A stretch of DNA of 64,000 nt from Acidimicrobiia bacterium (GTDB lineage: Bacteria > Actinomycetota > Acidimicrobiia > Spongiisociales > UBA5794): positions 28,937-92,936 of the forward strand of contig DASWKR010000060.1 in NCBI GenBank assembly GCA_036396535.1. The letters run 5' to 3'. A program made the position numbers and the translations under genes. Shown here piece after piece: positions 26,196-34,752 of the stretch. The notes under the pieces were generated by a model. That model was not told the origin of the DNA and searched no databases. It saw only the letters and a list, made by a program, of their open reading frames with translations. The stretch's first letter is position 1. Every line of letters begins with the position of its first letter.

Positions 26196-27811
26196 GACCG
26201 GACCACCGGCTCCCCGGCGCGGCGCATGACGAGATACATCGGTAGCGCCGACACCGCCACCAGGAGCAGCGCCGGCGCCGCGGCGCGGGCGTAGAACAGC
26301 TCGTTGGCGCTCGACCAGATGCGGACCGCCAGCGTGTCGAACCCGGTCGGGCGGAGGAGCAGGGTCGCCGGAAGCTCCTTCATGGTCGTGAGGAAGACGA
26401 GGGCGCCTCCCGTCGCCACCCCGCGCCACACGAGCGGGACGGTGACCAGGCGCATGACCTGGCCGGCAGTCCTCCCGAGGCCCCGGGCTGCCTCCTCGAG
26501 GTGTGGGTTCGACTGGAGGAGGGCGGCGCCGGTCGCTCCGACGGCCTGCGCCAGGAAGAGCACGGCGTAGACGACCACCAACACCGCGAAGCTCTGGTAG
26601 AGCGGGCCGAGGTAGGACGCTGCGAAGAAGACGATGGCGAGCGCAACCGTGATGTGGGGAAGTGAGAAGATCACATACACACCTCGCTCGAGCCAACGCG
26701 ACGCCCGGCGTCGGTGGCGGATCGTGAGGACCGCCACCGGTATCGCCGCTGCCATGGCGATCAGTGCTGCGACGCCTGACCCGGCCACCGACCCTGTGAG
26801 GGCGCCCCATCGCATGGCGAGTTCGTCCCCACGGGCCACGCCGCGGACGAGCCATGCGGTCAGGGTGAGGATCGGCAGGCCGAGCCCTGCCGTGACGAGG
26901 CCGGCGAGGAACGTGAGGCTCGCCGCCTTCGCCCTCCTCGAGGTCGGGATCGATGGGGCGATGCCTCGCGGACCGCGCGGGAAGTATGTCGCTCTGCCAC
27001 GGGTTCGCTGCTCCACCCACAGGACGATGAGCACGACTGCGATGAGGAGGATGGCGAGCACCGCGGCAGGGGTTCGGTCGAGCCTGCCCTGGTACTGGGC
27101 ATAGATCACCCTCGTGAAGACGTCGAATCGCATCAGCGACACCGCCCCGAAGTCGGACAGCGTGTAGAGCGCCGCCAGTAGAGCGCCCGCCGCGATCGCC
27201 GGCCGCAGCTGCGGGACCGTGATCGAGAAGAAGGTGCGCACCCGCGAGGCACCGAGGCCGCGCGCCGCTTCATCGAGAGCAGGGTCGAAGCGCAGCAGCG
27301 CCGACCTCGTGATGAGGAACACGTACGGGTAGGTCGACAGGGTCAGGGCCAGCCAGGCTCCCGGGAACCCGGCGACGGAAGGAAGCTGTCGACCGAGGGC
27401 GTCGCTGAGGAGCCCTCGGGGTCCGAAGGAGGCGAGATACGTGAGGGCGATCACGTAGGAGGGAACAACGAGCGGTAGCCCGACGAGCACAGCCCATGCC
27501 CGCCTCGCCGGGAGATCGACTCGGACGGTGAGCCAGGCCGCCGCGACCCCGATCACGACGGCGGAGCCGGTGACCGCCAGCGTGAAGAGGACGGAACGCC
27601 CAACGAGACCGGCCGTCCTCGCGCTGAAGAGGACGCTCCACGCCGAGTCGGTGGCGCCGGCGACCCGGACGACGAGAGAGACGAGGGGAACGACGGCGGG
27701 CAACACGCTGATCAGCGCGAACGCCCAGAGGATCCGCCCCGCTCGACGGCCGGGAGGGGCCTCGCTCTCCGGACGGCTCCGGGCCGCGTCGGCGACGGGC
27801 GCCACCGTCAC
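26192..27811 (-). CDS. Iron(III)-type ABC transporter permease (FbpB-like, two fused halves)
   Basis: Protein of 539 residues with about twelve membrane helices. It is a duplication of the binding-protein-dependent permease domain. The two EAA-type loops that contact the ATPase are visible as LDEAARGLGASRVRTFFSI and LEEAARGLGRTAGQVMRLV. GTG 27811 is chosen as start because it overlaps the stop of the substrate-binding gene by four bases (GTGA). The double permease layout is typical of FbpB/SfuB iron transporters. Confidence 0.87.
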   Translation of the reverse strand: MTVAPVADAARSRPESEAPPGRRAGRILWAFALISVLPAVVPLVSLVVRVAGATDSAWSVLFSARTAGLVGRSVLFTLAVTGSAVVIGVAAAWLTVRVDLPARRAWAVLVGLPLVVPSYVIALTYLASFGPRGLLSDALGRQLPSVAGFPGAWLALTLSTYPYVFLITRSALLRFDPALDEAARGLGASRVRTFFSITVPQLRPAIAAGALLAALYTLSDFGAVSLMRFDVFTRVIYAQYQGRLDRTPAAVLAILLIAVVLIVLWVEQRTRGRATYFPRGPRGIAPSIPTSRRAKAASLTFLAGLVTAGLGLPILTLTAWLVRGVARGDELAMRWGALTGSVAGSGVAALIAMAAAIPVAVLTIRHRRRASRWLERGVYVIFSLPHITVALAIVFFAASYLGPLYQSFAVLVVVYAVLFLAQAVGATGAALLQSNPHLEEAARGLGRTAGQVMRLVTVPLVWRGVATGGALVFLTTMKELPATLLLRPTGFDTLAVRIWSSANELFYARAAAPALLLVAVSALPMYLVMRRAGEPVVRS

Positions 27812-28815
27812 AGCAGCCCCGCCTGGGCCACGAGGTCGGTTGCTCGGTCGAGCACGTCGGCGAGACTCGACAGGTCGATGTCGGGGGTGGCGATCGAGTC
27901 GATCGGTGGCAGCCCCGGGTACGGTTCGACGCCCTCGACCAGCGGGTATTCGAACGTCTCGTCTGCGAAGAACGCCTGTGCTTCTTCGGAGAGGAGGAAC
28001 TCGATGAACTGCGTCGAGGCGTCCTCGCCGCCCCCCACGAGGATTCCGGCTCCGGCAGGCATCACGAGTGATCCGGCCGTCGTCCCGTCCATGAAGTGGT
28101 TGACGGCGTTCACGTCGCCTCCCTCGTCGATCAGCCGGAGCAGGTAGTAGTGGTTGACGAGGCCGGCGTCCACTTCGCCTGCGTCGACCGCGGCGACGAT
28201 CGGGAGGTTGCCCTCGTACGTCGGCGATCCGTTGGCTTCCATTGCCTCCAGCCAGGCAAGTGTGGCCTCCTCTCCGTCGAGGATGATCTTCGCCGCCACG
28301 AACGAGAGAAACGATCCGTTCGTCGGAGCCAGGGCGACGCGGCCCGCCCATTCGTCGCTCGTCAGCTCGTCCTCGCTGGCGGGGAGCTGATCGGCGTCGA
28401 TTCTTGTCTCGTCGTAGACGAAAACGCGTGATCGACCGGAGACACCGATCCATCGATTGTCGCGGTCGCGGAAGCGAGGGGGCACCGGCGCCACCACGTC
28501 TACGGGAAGCTCCCTGAACAGGCCCGCTCCGGCCACCGTGCCCAGGGAACCGGGATCTTGGGCGAAGAACACGTCTGCCGGGGAGTCCTCGCCTTCCTCG
28601 AGGATCGTGGCTGCCAGCGAGGCGCTCTCGCCGTAGCGGACCTCGACGTCCAGGCCGGACTCGGCCTCGAACTGCTCGATCAGGGGAGCGACCAGCTCCT
28701 CCGAGCGTCCGGAGTAGACGGTGAGCGTGTTGTCCGAACCCGAGCATGCCGTGAGGCTCACGGCGACCAGCAATGCGCCCGCCACCACGATGATGGTGCG
28801 TCTGACGTTGTCCAC
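27808..28815 (-). CDS. Iron(III)-type ABC transporter substrate-binding lipoprotein (FbpA/FutA-like)
   Basis: Protein of 335 residues. It has a lipoprotein signal (lipobox LTAC, Cys24), then a periplasmic-binding-protein fold starting NTLTVYSGRSEELVAPLI. The pair of adjacent tyrosines in LVNHYYLLRL matches the metal-binding tyrosines of the FutA/FbpA family. GTG 28815 is preceded at the right distance by AAAGGG and places the signal peptide at the N-terminus; an upstream in-frame ATG at 28869 would add a non-signal stretch. It is the first gene of the transporter operon and faces a DtxR-family regulator. Confidence 0.87.
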   Translation of the reverse strand: MDNVRRTIIVVAGALLVAVSLTACSGSDNTLTVYSGRSEELVAPLIEQFEAESGLDVEVRYGESASLAATILEEGEDSPADVFFAQDPGSLGTVAGAGLFRELPVDVVAPVPPRFRDRDNRWIGVSGRSRVFVYDETRIDADQLPASEDELTSDEWAGRVALAPTNGSFLSFVAAKIILDGEEATLAWLEAMEANGSPTYEGNLPIVAAVDAGEVDAGLVNHYYLLRLIDEGGDVNAVNHFMDGTTAGSLVMPAGAGILVGGGEDASTQFIEFLLSEEAQAFFADETFEYPLVEGVEPYPGLPPIDSIATPDIDLSSLADVLDRATDLVAQAGLL

Positions 28816-28844
28816 GAGGTCCCTTTCTGCCTGCTTGGAGATTG

Positions 28845-28862
28845 ACACTACCGCCATAGTGT
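28845..28862 (-). promoter_or_regulatory. Inverted repeat 1 between iron transporter and DtxR-family gene
   Basis: ACACTA and TAGTGT flank a six-base spacer in perfect symmetry. On the minus strand the right arm is part of TACACT (28863-28858), a good -10 box for the transporter operon, so a bound protein would block transcription. Confidence 0.45.
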
Positions 28863-28867
28863 AAATC

Positions 28868-28888
28868 ACCTGACACCCGGCGTCAGGT
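28868..28888. promoter_or_regulatory. Inverted repeat 2, candidate metal-regulator operator
   Basis: ACCTGAC and GTCAGGT are perfect seven-base arms around a seven-base spacer. The element covers the predicted -35 and spacer of the transporter promoter. It is not a good match to the classical IdeR/DtxR box, but its position between the regulator and transporter makes it the best operator candidate here. Confidence 0.5.
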
Positions 28889-28910
28889 CTACCTTACGAT
28901 TTCGAACGAG

Positions 28911-28916
28911 TACTCT
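28911..28916 (+). promoter_or_regulatory. Candidate -10 box of the DtxR-family gene
   Basis: TACTCT lies six bases before GTG 28923 with no ribosome binding site, fitting a leaderless transcript. Confidence 0.4.
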
Positions 28917-28922
28917 CACCTG

Positions 28923-29582
28923 GTGGACACCACCTACAGCGTCAAGTTCCGCGAGTACGCCGAAGCGGTCTGGGAGCTCGAGGAGCTCGACATCGAGCCG
29001 ATCCAGGCCCGCATCGCAGACTGGCTGGGCGTGTCGCGCGCCAGTGTCTCCGAGATGATCAAGAAGATGGAGGCGGAGGGTGTCGTCGTCGTCGGTGAGG
29101 GGGTGCGGCTCACGCCCGAGGGACGGCACCTTGCCGAGGTCGTGGTCAGGCGCCACCGCCTCGCTGAGCGCTTCCTCTCCGAGGTCCTCGAGCTCCCGTG
29201 GGCGAAGGTCCACGCCGAGGCGGAAGTATGGGAGACGGCGATCAGCGACGACGTCGAGAAGGCGATGTGGGCCGTCATGGACGACCCCAAGACGTGCCCC
29301 CACGGCAACCCGATCCCCGGCGCCGGTTATCGGCCCCCTCCGATGAAACCGATCGCCCAGATGGTGGTCGGCGAGGTTCTCCCGCTCGAGCGTATCTCCG
29401 AGGAGCTCGAGCTCGACGTCGACATGATGGCCTATCTCGACGAGTCAGGGCTCCGGCCGGGCGCTTCGGTCGAGCTGCGCGGGCGCGATCCTCACGGGGC
29501 GCTGACGGTGAGCGTCAACGGGAGCGCGGCGGGCGTGGGCCCTTTCGCTGCTGAGCGCCTGTTCGTCGCCCTCGCCTCCTGA
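28923..29582 (+). CDS. DtxR/MntR-family metal-dependent transcriptional regulator
   Basis: Protein of 219 residues. The N-terminal winged helix-turn-helix covers about residues 1-65 (IADWLGVSRASVSEMIKKM). The dimerisation/metal-binding domain follows (about 66-140), with RRHRLAERFLSEVL and the conserved HAEAEVWE and CPHGNPIPG. A C-terminal FeoA/SH3-like domain covers about 150-219. The family represses metal uptake when iron or manganese is plentiful. It is divergent from the iron-type ABC transporter and probably controls it through the inverted repeats between them. GTG 28923 is the start. Confidence 0.9.
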   Translation: MDTTYSVKFREYAEAVWELEELDIEPIQARIADWLGVSRASVSEMIKKMEAEGVVVVGEGVRLTPEGRHLAEVVVRRHRLAERFLSEVLELPWAKVHAEAEVWETAISDDVEKAMWAVMDDPKTCPHGNPIPGAGYRPPPMKPIAQMVVGEVLPLERISEELELDVDMMAYLDESGLRPGASVELRGRDPHGALTVSVNGSAAGVGPFAAERLFVALAS

Positions 29583-29604
29583 GCCGGCCATCGGCGTGGG
29601 GCGC

Positions 29605-29630
29605 CCGGATGCGGCAGGCCGGATGCGGCA
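29605..29630. repeat. Short tandem repeat
   Basis: The 12-base unit CCGGATGCGGCA occurs twice with a 14-base period, in the gap between convergent genes. Confidence 0.6.
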
Positions 29631-29638
29631 AGCACGGC

Positions 29639-30400
29639 TCAGCCAGGCAACGTGACCGCCACCGTCGGATCGTCGACGGACGTGACGTCCAGAGTCAGCC
29701 GCATGGAAGCCGTGCCCTCTACGTCTGCATCGTCGAGGCCGAGGCTCTCGGCGAGCGTCGATGCGTCGGCTTCCATCGCCAGCACGAGCCGAACGATCGC
29801 ACCGGTGTCGAGCTGGCGCCACACCTGCAGTGCGGTGTACTCGACGCCTGACAGCTCAGGCACGACGCCGATGAGGAGGGAGTCGGCGATGGCCGCTGCG
29901 AGGTCGTAGCGTGCGGCCGTGACGCCATTCACCTCGACGACCTCGAGGGCGGTGACCTCGTCGAGTCGGCCGACTTCGAGCTCGACCCAGAAATCCGTGG
30001 CCGCCGGGCAGATGCTCAAGACCGCCGCCACGTCCGCCTCGGCGTAGCGGCTGGGTAGCAGCGAGCCCTCGCCGAGCCACACGTCGTCGGCGTCGCCTGC
30101 GATCCGTTCCGTCCGACTCTCCCCGTCGACGACGTATTCGGTGGTGCACTCGAAGCGCTCGCCCTGGCGCGCCCCGCTCGCAGCGATGTGCGCCGTCGTC
30201 TCCGCCACCTCGATGTCGATGACGAGCTCCGACCGGTACGACTCGAGCTCGACGGGGGGCGCTCCCCGGCCGAGAACCCCCTCGGGCACCGCGGTCCCCG
30301 CAGCGGGTGTCGTCGCCAGCGACGTCGCCCCGGTGTCGGCGGTCGTGCTCTCCGTGCAACCTGCTGCGCAGAGCACGAGCACGCACACGGCGAGTCTCAT
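29639..30400 (-). CDS. Secreted lipoprotein, possible LppX/LprAFG-like fold
   Basis: Protein of 253 residues with a lipoprotein signal (MRLAVCVLVLCAAGC, Cys15), a short Thr/Ala-rich linker and a soluble domain. The domain's text on surface and variance terms, such as YVVDGESRTERIAGDADDVW and later VWRQLDTGAIVRLVLAME, resembles actinobacterial LppX/LprAFG-type lipoproteins, but I hold this lightly. Its ATG overlaps the stop of the upstream phosphatase-like gene (ATGA), so the two are probably cotranscribed. Confidence 0.7.
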   Translation of the reverse strand: MRLAVCVLVLCAAGCTESTTADTGATSLATTPAAGTAVPEGVLGRGAPPVELESYRSELVIDIEVAETTAHIAASGARQGERFECTTEYVVDGESRTERIAGDADDVWLGEGSLLPSRYAEADVAAVLSICPAATDFWVELEVGRLDEVTALEVVEVNGVTAARYDLAAAIADSLLIGVVPELSGVEYTALQVWRQLDTGAIVRLVLAMEADASTLAESLGLDDADVEGTASMRLTLDVTSVDDPTVAVTLPG

Positions 30401-31491
30401 CCCCGCCCCAGCAGCGGGATCACCCGTTCGGCGTCGGCAAGGGCGCCGTGGTTGCCGACCATGCGATCGTCGCTGAAGCGGTGGAGCAGCAGGACGTCGT
30501 CGTCGGCGAGGAGGATCCCATCCGGCTTGCGGGCGTCGAACGCCGGGTGGGCAGGGCCCGGGCCCCACCACGACTCGGCCGCGGAGATCGGGATCCAAGT
30601 GGCGGGCAGCGTCTCCGCCAGGGAGGCACCCTCGCCTTTGACGAGCATCGCTCTGCCGTCTCCGAAGAACTCCCGCCCCTCGTGGTCCGCCTTGGCGATC
30701 CTGACCTGGCTCTTGGGAGGGAAGTCGATGTGCCCGTGGTCGGCGACGCCCACGAGCGAGATGTCTGCGGGAAGGCGAATGCTCAACCGTTGCCACACCG
30801 TCGCCGCGATCCCGACCGCTTCGGCGTACTCGTCACTCTCCTGGCCGTGGACGTGTGCCGCGAAGTCGACGTGCGGAACGTAGGCGAAGACGAGCCTGCC
30901 GGGAGCCGCCAGCGCGATCGTCGCGTCCACGAGGTCGGCGGTGGTCCACGCCACTTCGAACCGGCATCCCCGGTAGAGGGCGCGGCTCAGCGAGCTCGCT
31001 ACGAAGTTGGCAGGCTGCACGGTCACCGCCTCGACGCCTGCCGCCTCGAGCCGTTCCCACAGGTTGGGCCCCGGAAGGAACCCGGCGGCGTCGATCGCAG
31101 GGATTGGATCGCCCCACAGTGTCGTCCAGCGAATCGTGTTGATGACGACACCGGGGTCGGGTAGCCACAGCTGGTAGCCGATCAGCCCGTGCTGCCTCGG
31201 CACCGCTCCAGTCGCAACGGTCGCCAGGCTCACGGTCGTCGTGGCCGGGAACCCGGAGTCGATGGCGGCAGCCTCGGAGTCGGCGAGGGGTGCCGCGGAA
31301 GGATGCATGAGCTGATGGTGCCCCAGACCGTCGAAGAGGACGAGCACGTAGCCTGCCCCCGTGTTCACGTCGGCGGCGAGGTGCTCGTGCAGAGGTGCCG
31401 AGGCCGATCGTCCCGTGAGCCTGTGCTCGACCTCTGCGATCACGTTGACGAGCGCACCGCCGGAGTAGTCCGGCAAGGTCAGGGTCGGCAT
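30397..31491 (-). CDS. Alkaline phosphatase superfamily protein (nucleotide pyrophosphatase/phosphodiesterase-like)
   Basis: Protein of 364 residues. The metal-binding aspartate near the N-terminus is in YVLVLFDGLGHHQL, followed by the threonine cluster GFPATTTVSLATVATG that carries the nucleophile in this superfamily. Further metal ligands are in YVPHVDFAAHVHG and VADHGHIDFP, with GNHGA near the end. ATG 31491 begins just before the conserved core; upstream residues look like shadow sequence. It likely hydrolyses a phosphodiester or pyrophosphate bond; the substrate is unknown. It is followed by, and translationally coupled to, a lipoprotein gene. Confidence 0.8.
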   Translation of the reverse strand: MPTLTLPDYSGGALVNVIAEVEHRLTGRSASAPLHEHLAADVNTGAGYVLVLFDGLGHHQLMHPSAAPLADSEAAAIDSGFPATTTVSLATVATGAVPRQHGLIGYQLWLPDPGVVINTIRWTTLWGDPIPAIDAAGFLPGPNLWERLEAAGVEAVTVQPANFVASSLSRALYRGCRFEVAWTTADLVDATIALAAPGRLVFAYVPHVDFAAHVHGQESDEYAEAVGIAATVWQRLSIRLPADISLVGVADHGHIDFPPKSQVRIAKADHEGREFFGDGRAMLVKGEGASLAETLPATWIPISAAESWWGPGPAHPAFDARKPDGILLADDDVLLLHRFSDDRMVGNHGALADAERVIPLLGRG

Positions 31492-31499
31492 GGCGTCAG

Positions 31500-31670
31500 C
31501 TACTGCTCGTCCGGGCGCAGTGCCCGCAAGATGCAGAACTCGTTGCTGTCGGTGTCGTCGCCCGCCATGCGACCCGCATGTCGAGGGCGACACCCCACGA
31601 CCGTCCGATCGACGGCCGAGGGGAGGCATCGAAGGACAGATACCGAGCGCGGACGGACATGCCGGTCATT
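31500..31670 (-). pseudogene. Remnant of a glyoxalase/VOC-family gene
   Basis: On the minus strand the frame ending at 31500 reads DDTDSNEFCILRALRPDEQ, very close to the C-terminal signature of VOC-domain proteins (DPEGNEFCVLR). Upstream the similarity moves to another frame (LSFDASPRPSIGRSW around 31620), and no full domain remains. This looks like the eroded 3' end of a VOC gene. Confidence 0.35.
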
Positions 31671-31725
31671 CTGCCAGACGGTTTGCCCGCAGCGTCCGGG
31701 TCGTGGCCCGATCGGGCCTGCGCCG

Positions 31726-33123
31726 CTACTCGATGATGGCGTAGGTGAGCTGGCCCGGCTTGCCGGGCCCGTTCTCGACGATCTCGTCGGGGAGTGCCGC
31801 GAAGGGGATCTGGATCGATGTGGACGCTTCGACCTTGACCGAGCCTCCGCCACCTCCGAACGGGGTGAGTGGCTCGCCCGGGTCGTGGATGTACTTACAA
31901 CCGGTGCTGGTGCACTTCCAGAACGTCGTCTGGATGAACACCGGGCGAAACTCCTGGATGTTGAGGTTCGAGGTTCCTGTGCCCAGGGTGAGATCCCAGA
32001 ACAGCGGAACCCATCCGAACCGGGCGGCGTCGTCGATCGTGCCGCTGAAGATGACTCCATCGCTCGGCTGCCACACGTTCTGGAGGCAGTCGACCATCGC
32101 ATCGTGGTCGGAGATGGACCCGCAGATCGCTTTGCCGTTGGCTGTGAGGTAATCCCAGAGCGGCGTGTCGTCGATCGCGTTGCCGGCGATCGTGATGGTG
32201 TTGGTGCTGTTCGTGAGCCGGCCGGCGACTCCCGACACCCCGTCTACGAAGCCGTCGTGCAGCGCCGATGCCATGTTTCCCGTCTCAGTCGTGAGCGTGT
32301 ACGGCTGGGCGTTGAAGTTGCCGTCGAGGCAGGCGTCCCTGTCCAACTTGAAGACCGAGGTTGCGCTCGGTGCCACTCCGATCGGGTGGTCGGCGCCCTG
32401 GGCGATGTTGCGAGCCAGCCTCGTGTTCGAGCTCCCGGTGCAGGTCTGTGTCGTGTGGAGGATGAGGTTCCCGAACTCCGTGATGTCGAGGAAGGCGAAG
32501 TTCCCGATGGTTGGGCCGTCACACGGAGGGATGCCGTTCGGGTTCGATCCCGTCTTGAGGCAGATCTCGCCGTCCCCGCCGGCGAGGCCTGGCATCCCGA
32601 ACGGCATCGCTCCGCCTCCCGGGTCCAGGAATATCTCGATCTCGGCCGCCGCCGAGGTGGCGATCTCATCGATGCCGAGCACCCCTCCGAACGCCGTGGT
32701 GACCGCTACCTCCGGGAGGTTGACGCGCAGCCGCTGCAGCGTCGCGGTGAACGAGATGCACGGGGAAGCGGGGCTGATGACGGTGAAGATGGTTGGCCGA
32801 TCGAGGTCCTGGCACGCCGCCCATGCCGTTGCCCATTCGGTGTCGCTGACCGCTAACGACAGGCTCGCCTTCGAGATGCGGATGACCTCGCCCGACGCAT
32901 CCGCGATCGCTTGCGCCTTCGTACGCTCGGCGGTGAAGATGGCCCCGGCTACCCCGGCCGTGTCGACCGTCGATTGGTCCTGGCGCCTCTGCGACCAGGC
33001 GTTGGCGAGATCGACGGCGAGCCCGGCAAACCCGACGATCACCACCATTGTCACCGCGACCAGGACGATCGACGTGCCACGCTCGTCGCGGCGCAGCTGC
33101 CGTCGCACAGTCCTCAGGTGCAC
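31726..33123 (-). CDS. Tad-type pilus / secreted protein, TadG-like
   Basis: Protein of 465 residues. The N-terminus has the pseudopilin-like pattern: basic residues and RDERGTSIVLVAVTMVVIVG, then FAGLAVDLANAWSQRRQDQ. The remaining 400 residues are a secreted domain with about a dozen cysteines, probably disulfide-bonded, and a Gly-rich stretch near the end. TadG-like proteins anchor or modify Flp-type pili. GTG 33123 follows GGGGGAG at good spacing and overlaps the tadE-like stop; GTG 33108 is an alternative. No other tad genes lie in the window. Confidence 0.7.
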   Translation of the reverse strand: MHLRTVRRQLRRDERGTSIVLVAVTMVVIVGFAGLAVDLANAWSQRRQDQSTVDTAGVAGAIFTAERTKAQAIADASGEVIRISKASLSLAVSDTEWATAWAACQDLDRPTIFTVISPASPCISFTATLQRLRVNLPEVAVTTAFGGVLGIDEIATSAAAEIEIFLDPGGGAMPFGMPGLAGGDGEICLKTGSNPNGIPPCDGPTIGNFAFLDITEFGNLILHTTQTCTGSSNTRLARNIAQGADHPIGVAPSATSVFKLDRDACLDGNFNAQPYTLTTETGNMASALHDGFVDGVSGVAGRLTNSTNTITIAGNAIDDTPLWDYLTANGKAICGSISDHDAMVDCLQNVWQPSDGVIFSGTIDDAARFGWVPLFWDLTLGTGTSNLNIQEFRPVFIQTTFWKCTSTGCKYIHDPGEPLTPFGGGGGSVKVEASTSIQIPFAALPDEIVENGPGKPGQLTYAIIE

Positions 33124-33560
33124 GTGAACGCTCCCCCAGCCCCGCCGTTCCACCAGTCGGCTTCGCCCTCGTACGGCTGTTCCAGGCGGAACTCGATGAC
33201 GGAGTGGAGATCGATGCCGCCGAACACGCCGTCCAGGAGCCCCGTGAGCGTGGTGAGGCCGGCCTCGACCTCCACCTGGGCGAGCCCTCCCAGGGTGCCG
33301 TCCGCGGACTTCGGCGTGAGGGTGACCTTGGGTGTTGCGTGCGCGTAGACGAGGTCCATGCGGGCGCACGCTTCCTGAGCGACCGCCGTCACATCCCCGT
33401 AGTTCGTTGCGGCGAGCCGGGCCGCCTCACGCGTTCCGTGGCGCACATCGTTTTGCTGGGCGAATGCCCAAGAGGCCTCGATGATCCCGAAGAGCAGGAT
33501 GATCAACAGTGGCAGGACGACCGCGAACTCGACGAGCGCGGCTCCACGCTGGTTCTTCAT
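33114..33560 (-). CDS. TadE-like pseudopilin
   Basis: Protein of 148 residues with the TadE signature: a short basic start, then RGAALVEFAVVLPLLIILLF, including the Glu five residues into the hydrophobic segment as in prepilins. The remaining sequence (REAARLAATNYGDV) is also typical. ATG 33560 follows AGGGA. It is the first gene of a two-gene unit with the TadG-like protein. Confidence 0.82.
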   Translation of the reverse strand: MKNQRGAALVEFAVVLPLLIILLFGIIEASWAFAQQNDVRHGTREAARLAATNYGDVTAVAQEACARMDLVYAHATPKVTLTPKSADGTLGGLAQVEVEAGLTTLTGLLDGVFGGIDLHSVIEFRLEQPYEGEADWWNGGAGGAFTCT

Positions 33561-33804
33561 TGCGTCCCTGGTTGGCGGGCCGACCCAACGACGTCGGCAG
33601 TGTGTTCATCGGCTTGCGTGCCGCATCCCTTGAGGCCCTCGATCAGGCATGAGGTGTCTCCAGGAGAGCGGCCGTGGAGCGGCGTGGGTCGCGAAGGGCC
33701 GGGTGGCCGCCACTCGGCGGGTAAAGGCGACGCTCGCACGAGGGGTCCCGCGGCGAGTTCGGCGCCCATTTCGGGGGCTCTCGTTCGGCCTGATGACGCA
33801 GACT
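33561..33804. other. Intergenic region between tadE-like gene and second nuo operon
   Basis: About 240 bases between divergent genes. I see no gene; codon-like structure is absent. The right end leads into the nuo promoter. The tadE promoter should lie near 33570-33620 on the minus strand but no strong boxes stand out. Confidence 0.4.
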
Positions 33805-33832
33805 TTGGAGGCCAAATCGCCCCTCCTATACT
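33805..33832 (+). promoter_or_regulatory. Candidate promoter of the second nuo operon
   Basis: TTGGAG (33805-33810) and TATACT (33827-33832) are 16 bases apart. The -35 sits inside a small palindrome, TTTGG-AGG-CCAAA (33804-33816), which could be an operator. The layout closely matches the promoter of the first nuo operon. Confidence 0.55.
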
Positions 33833-33889
33833 CGCCGCCGAGGGCCGCACGCGTGCGGTCTGGCGCCGACCGAGGGGTATGGAAGGGTC

Positions 33890-34264
33890 TTGGAGAGCTA
33901 CTTCGGCGACTACGTGACCGTTGCGGTGTTCGTCACCGTCGGTGCGCTCCTCGTCGGCGGGGGCCTCTTCGTCTCCTCGCTGCTGCGCCCCGACAAGCCG
34001 TCGAAGGGCAAGTCGGAGACGTATGAGTGCGGCATCGATCCCGTCGGCGGAGGGTGGTCGCAGACCCACATCCGCTACTACATCTTCGCCCTTCTCTTCC
34101 TGATCTTCGACGTCGAGGCGGTGTTCATCTTCCCGTGGGCCATCAAGGTCGAAGGATTCTCGCTCGGCGGAGCATTCATCCTCGTCGAGATGGTCATCTT
34201 CATCGGGGTCCTCGTGCTCGGCCTCGTCTATGCGATACGCAAAGGGGTGCTGCGGTGGGAGTGA
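33890..34264 (+). CDS. nuoA: NADH-quinone oxidoreductase subunit A (complex I, cluster 2)
   Basis: NuoA of 124 residues with three membrane helices and the conserved [10 protein letters not shown] loop, then [19 protein letters not shown]. The TTG start at 33890 follows GGAAGGG at good spacing; no ATG lies near. First gene of the second, shorter complex I operon. Confidence 0.93.
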   Translation: MESYFGDYVTVAVFVTVGALLVGGGLFVSSLLRPDKPSKGKSETYECGIDPVGGGWSQTHIRYYIFALLFLIFDVEAVFIFPWAIKVEGFSLGGAFILVEMVIFIGVLVLGLVYAIRKGVLRWE

Positions 34265-34752
34265 TCGAGAAGTTCGGGGCCCCGAAGCCCGTCTCGTGGC
34301 TCCTCAACTGGTCGCGGAAGTATTCGCTGTGGTTCTTCCAGTTCGGCCTGGCATGCTGTGCGATCGAGTTGATGGCTGCCTCGAGCCCTCGCTACGACTT
34401 CATGCGATTCGGGATCATCCCGCTCCCCGCATCACCTCGCCAGGCAGACCTGATGGTCGTCGCGGGAACCGTCACCGACAAGATGGCGCCGGCCATCAAA
34501 CGCCTCTACGACCAGATGCCGGACCCGAAGTACGTCATCTCGATGGGCTCATGCTCCAACTGTGGCGGTCCGTACTGGGACTCCTACTCGGTGACCAAGG
34601 GGGTCGACCAGGTCATCCCAGTCGACGTCTACGTCCCGGGTTGCCCGCCGCGCCCCGAGGCGCTGATGGAGGGCATCGTCCTCTTGCAGCAGCAGATCTC
34701 GAAAGAAGACGTACGCGAGAAGTGGAACGAGCGTGACCGACAGCCCGTCTGA
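34255..34752 (+). CDS. nuoB: NADH-quinone oxidoreductase subunit B (complex I, cluster 2)
   Basis: NuoB of 165 residues with the N2 cluster ligands Cys34-Cys35 ([10 protein letters not shown]), Cys100 and Cys130 (VPGCPPRP). An extra Cys103 gives GSCSNCGG, as in many other NuoB proteins, whereas the first-cluster copy has [11 protein letters not shown] 34255 follows AAAGGGG and overlaps the nuoA stop by ten bases; GTG 34261 is also possible. Confidence 0.95.
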   Translation: MGVIEKFGAPKPVSWLLNWSRKYSLWFFQFGLACCAIELMAASSPRYDFMRFGIIPLPASPRQADLMVVAGTVTDKMAPAIKRLYDQMPDPKYVISMGSCSNCGGPYWDSYSVTKGVDQVIPVDVYVPGCPPRPEALMEGIVLLQQQISKEDVREKWNERDRQPV

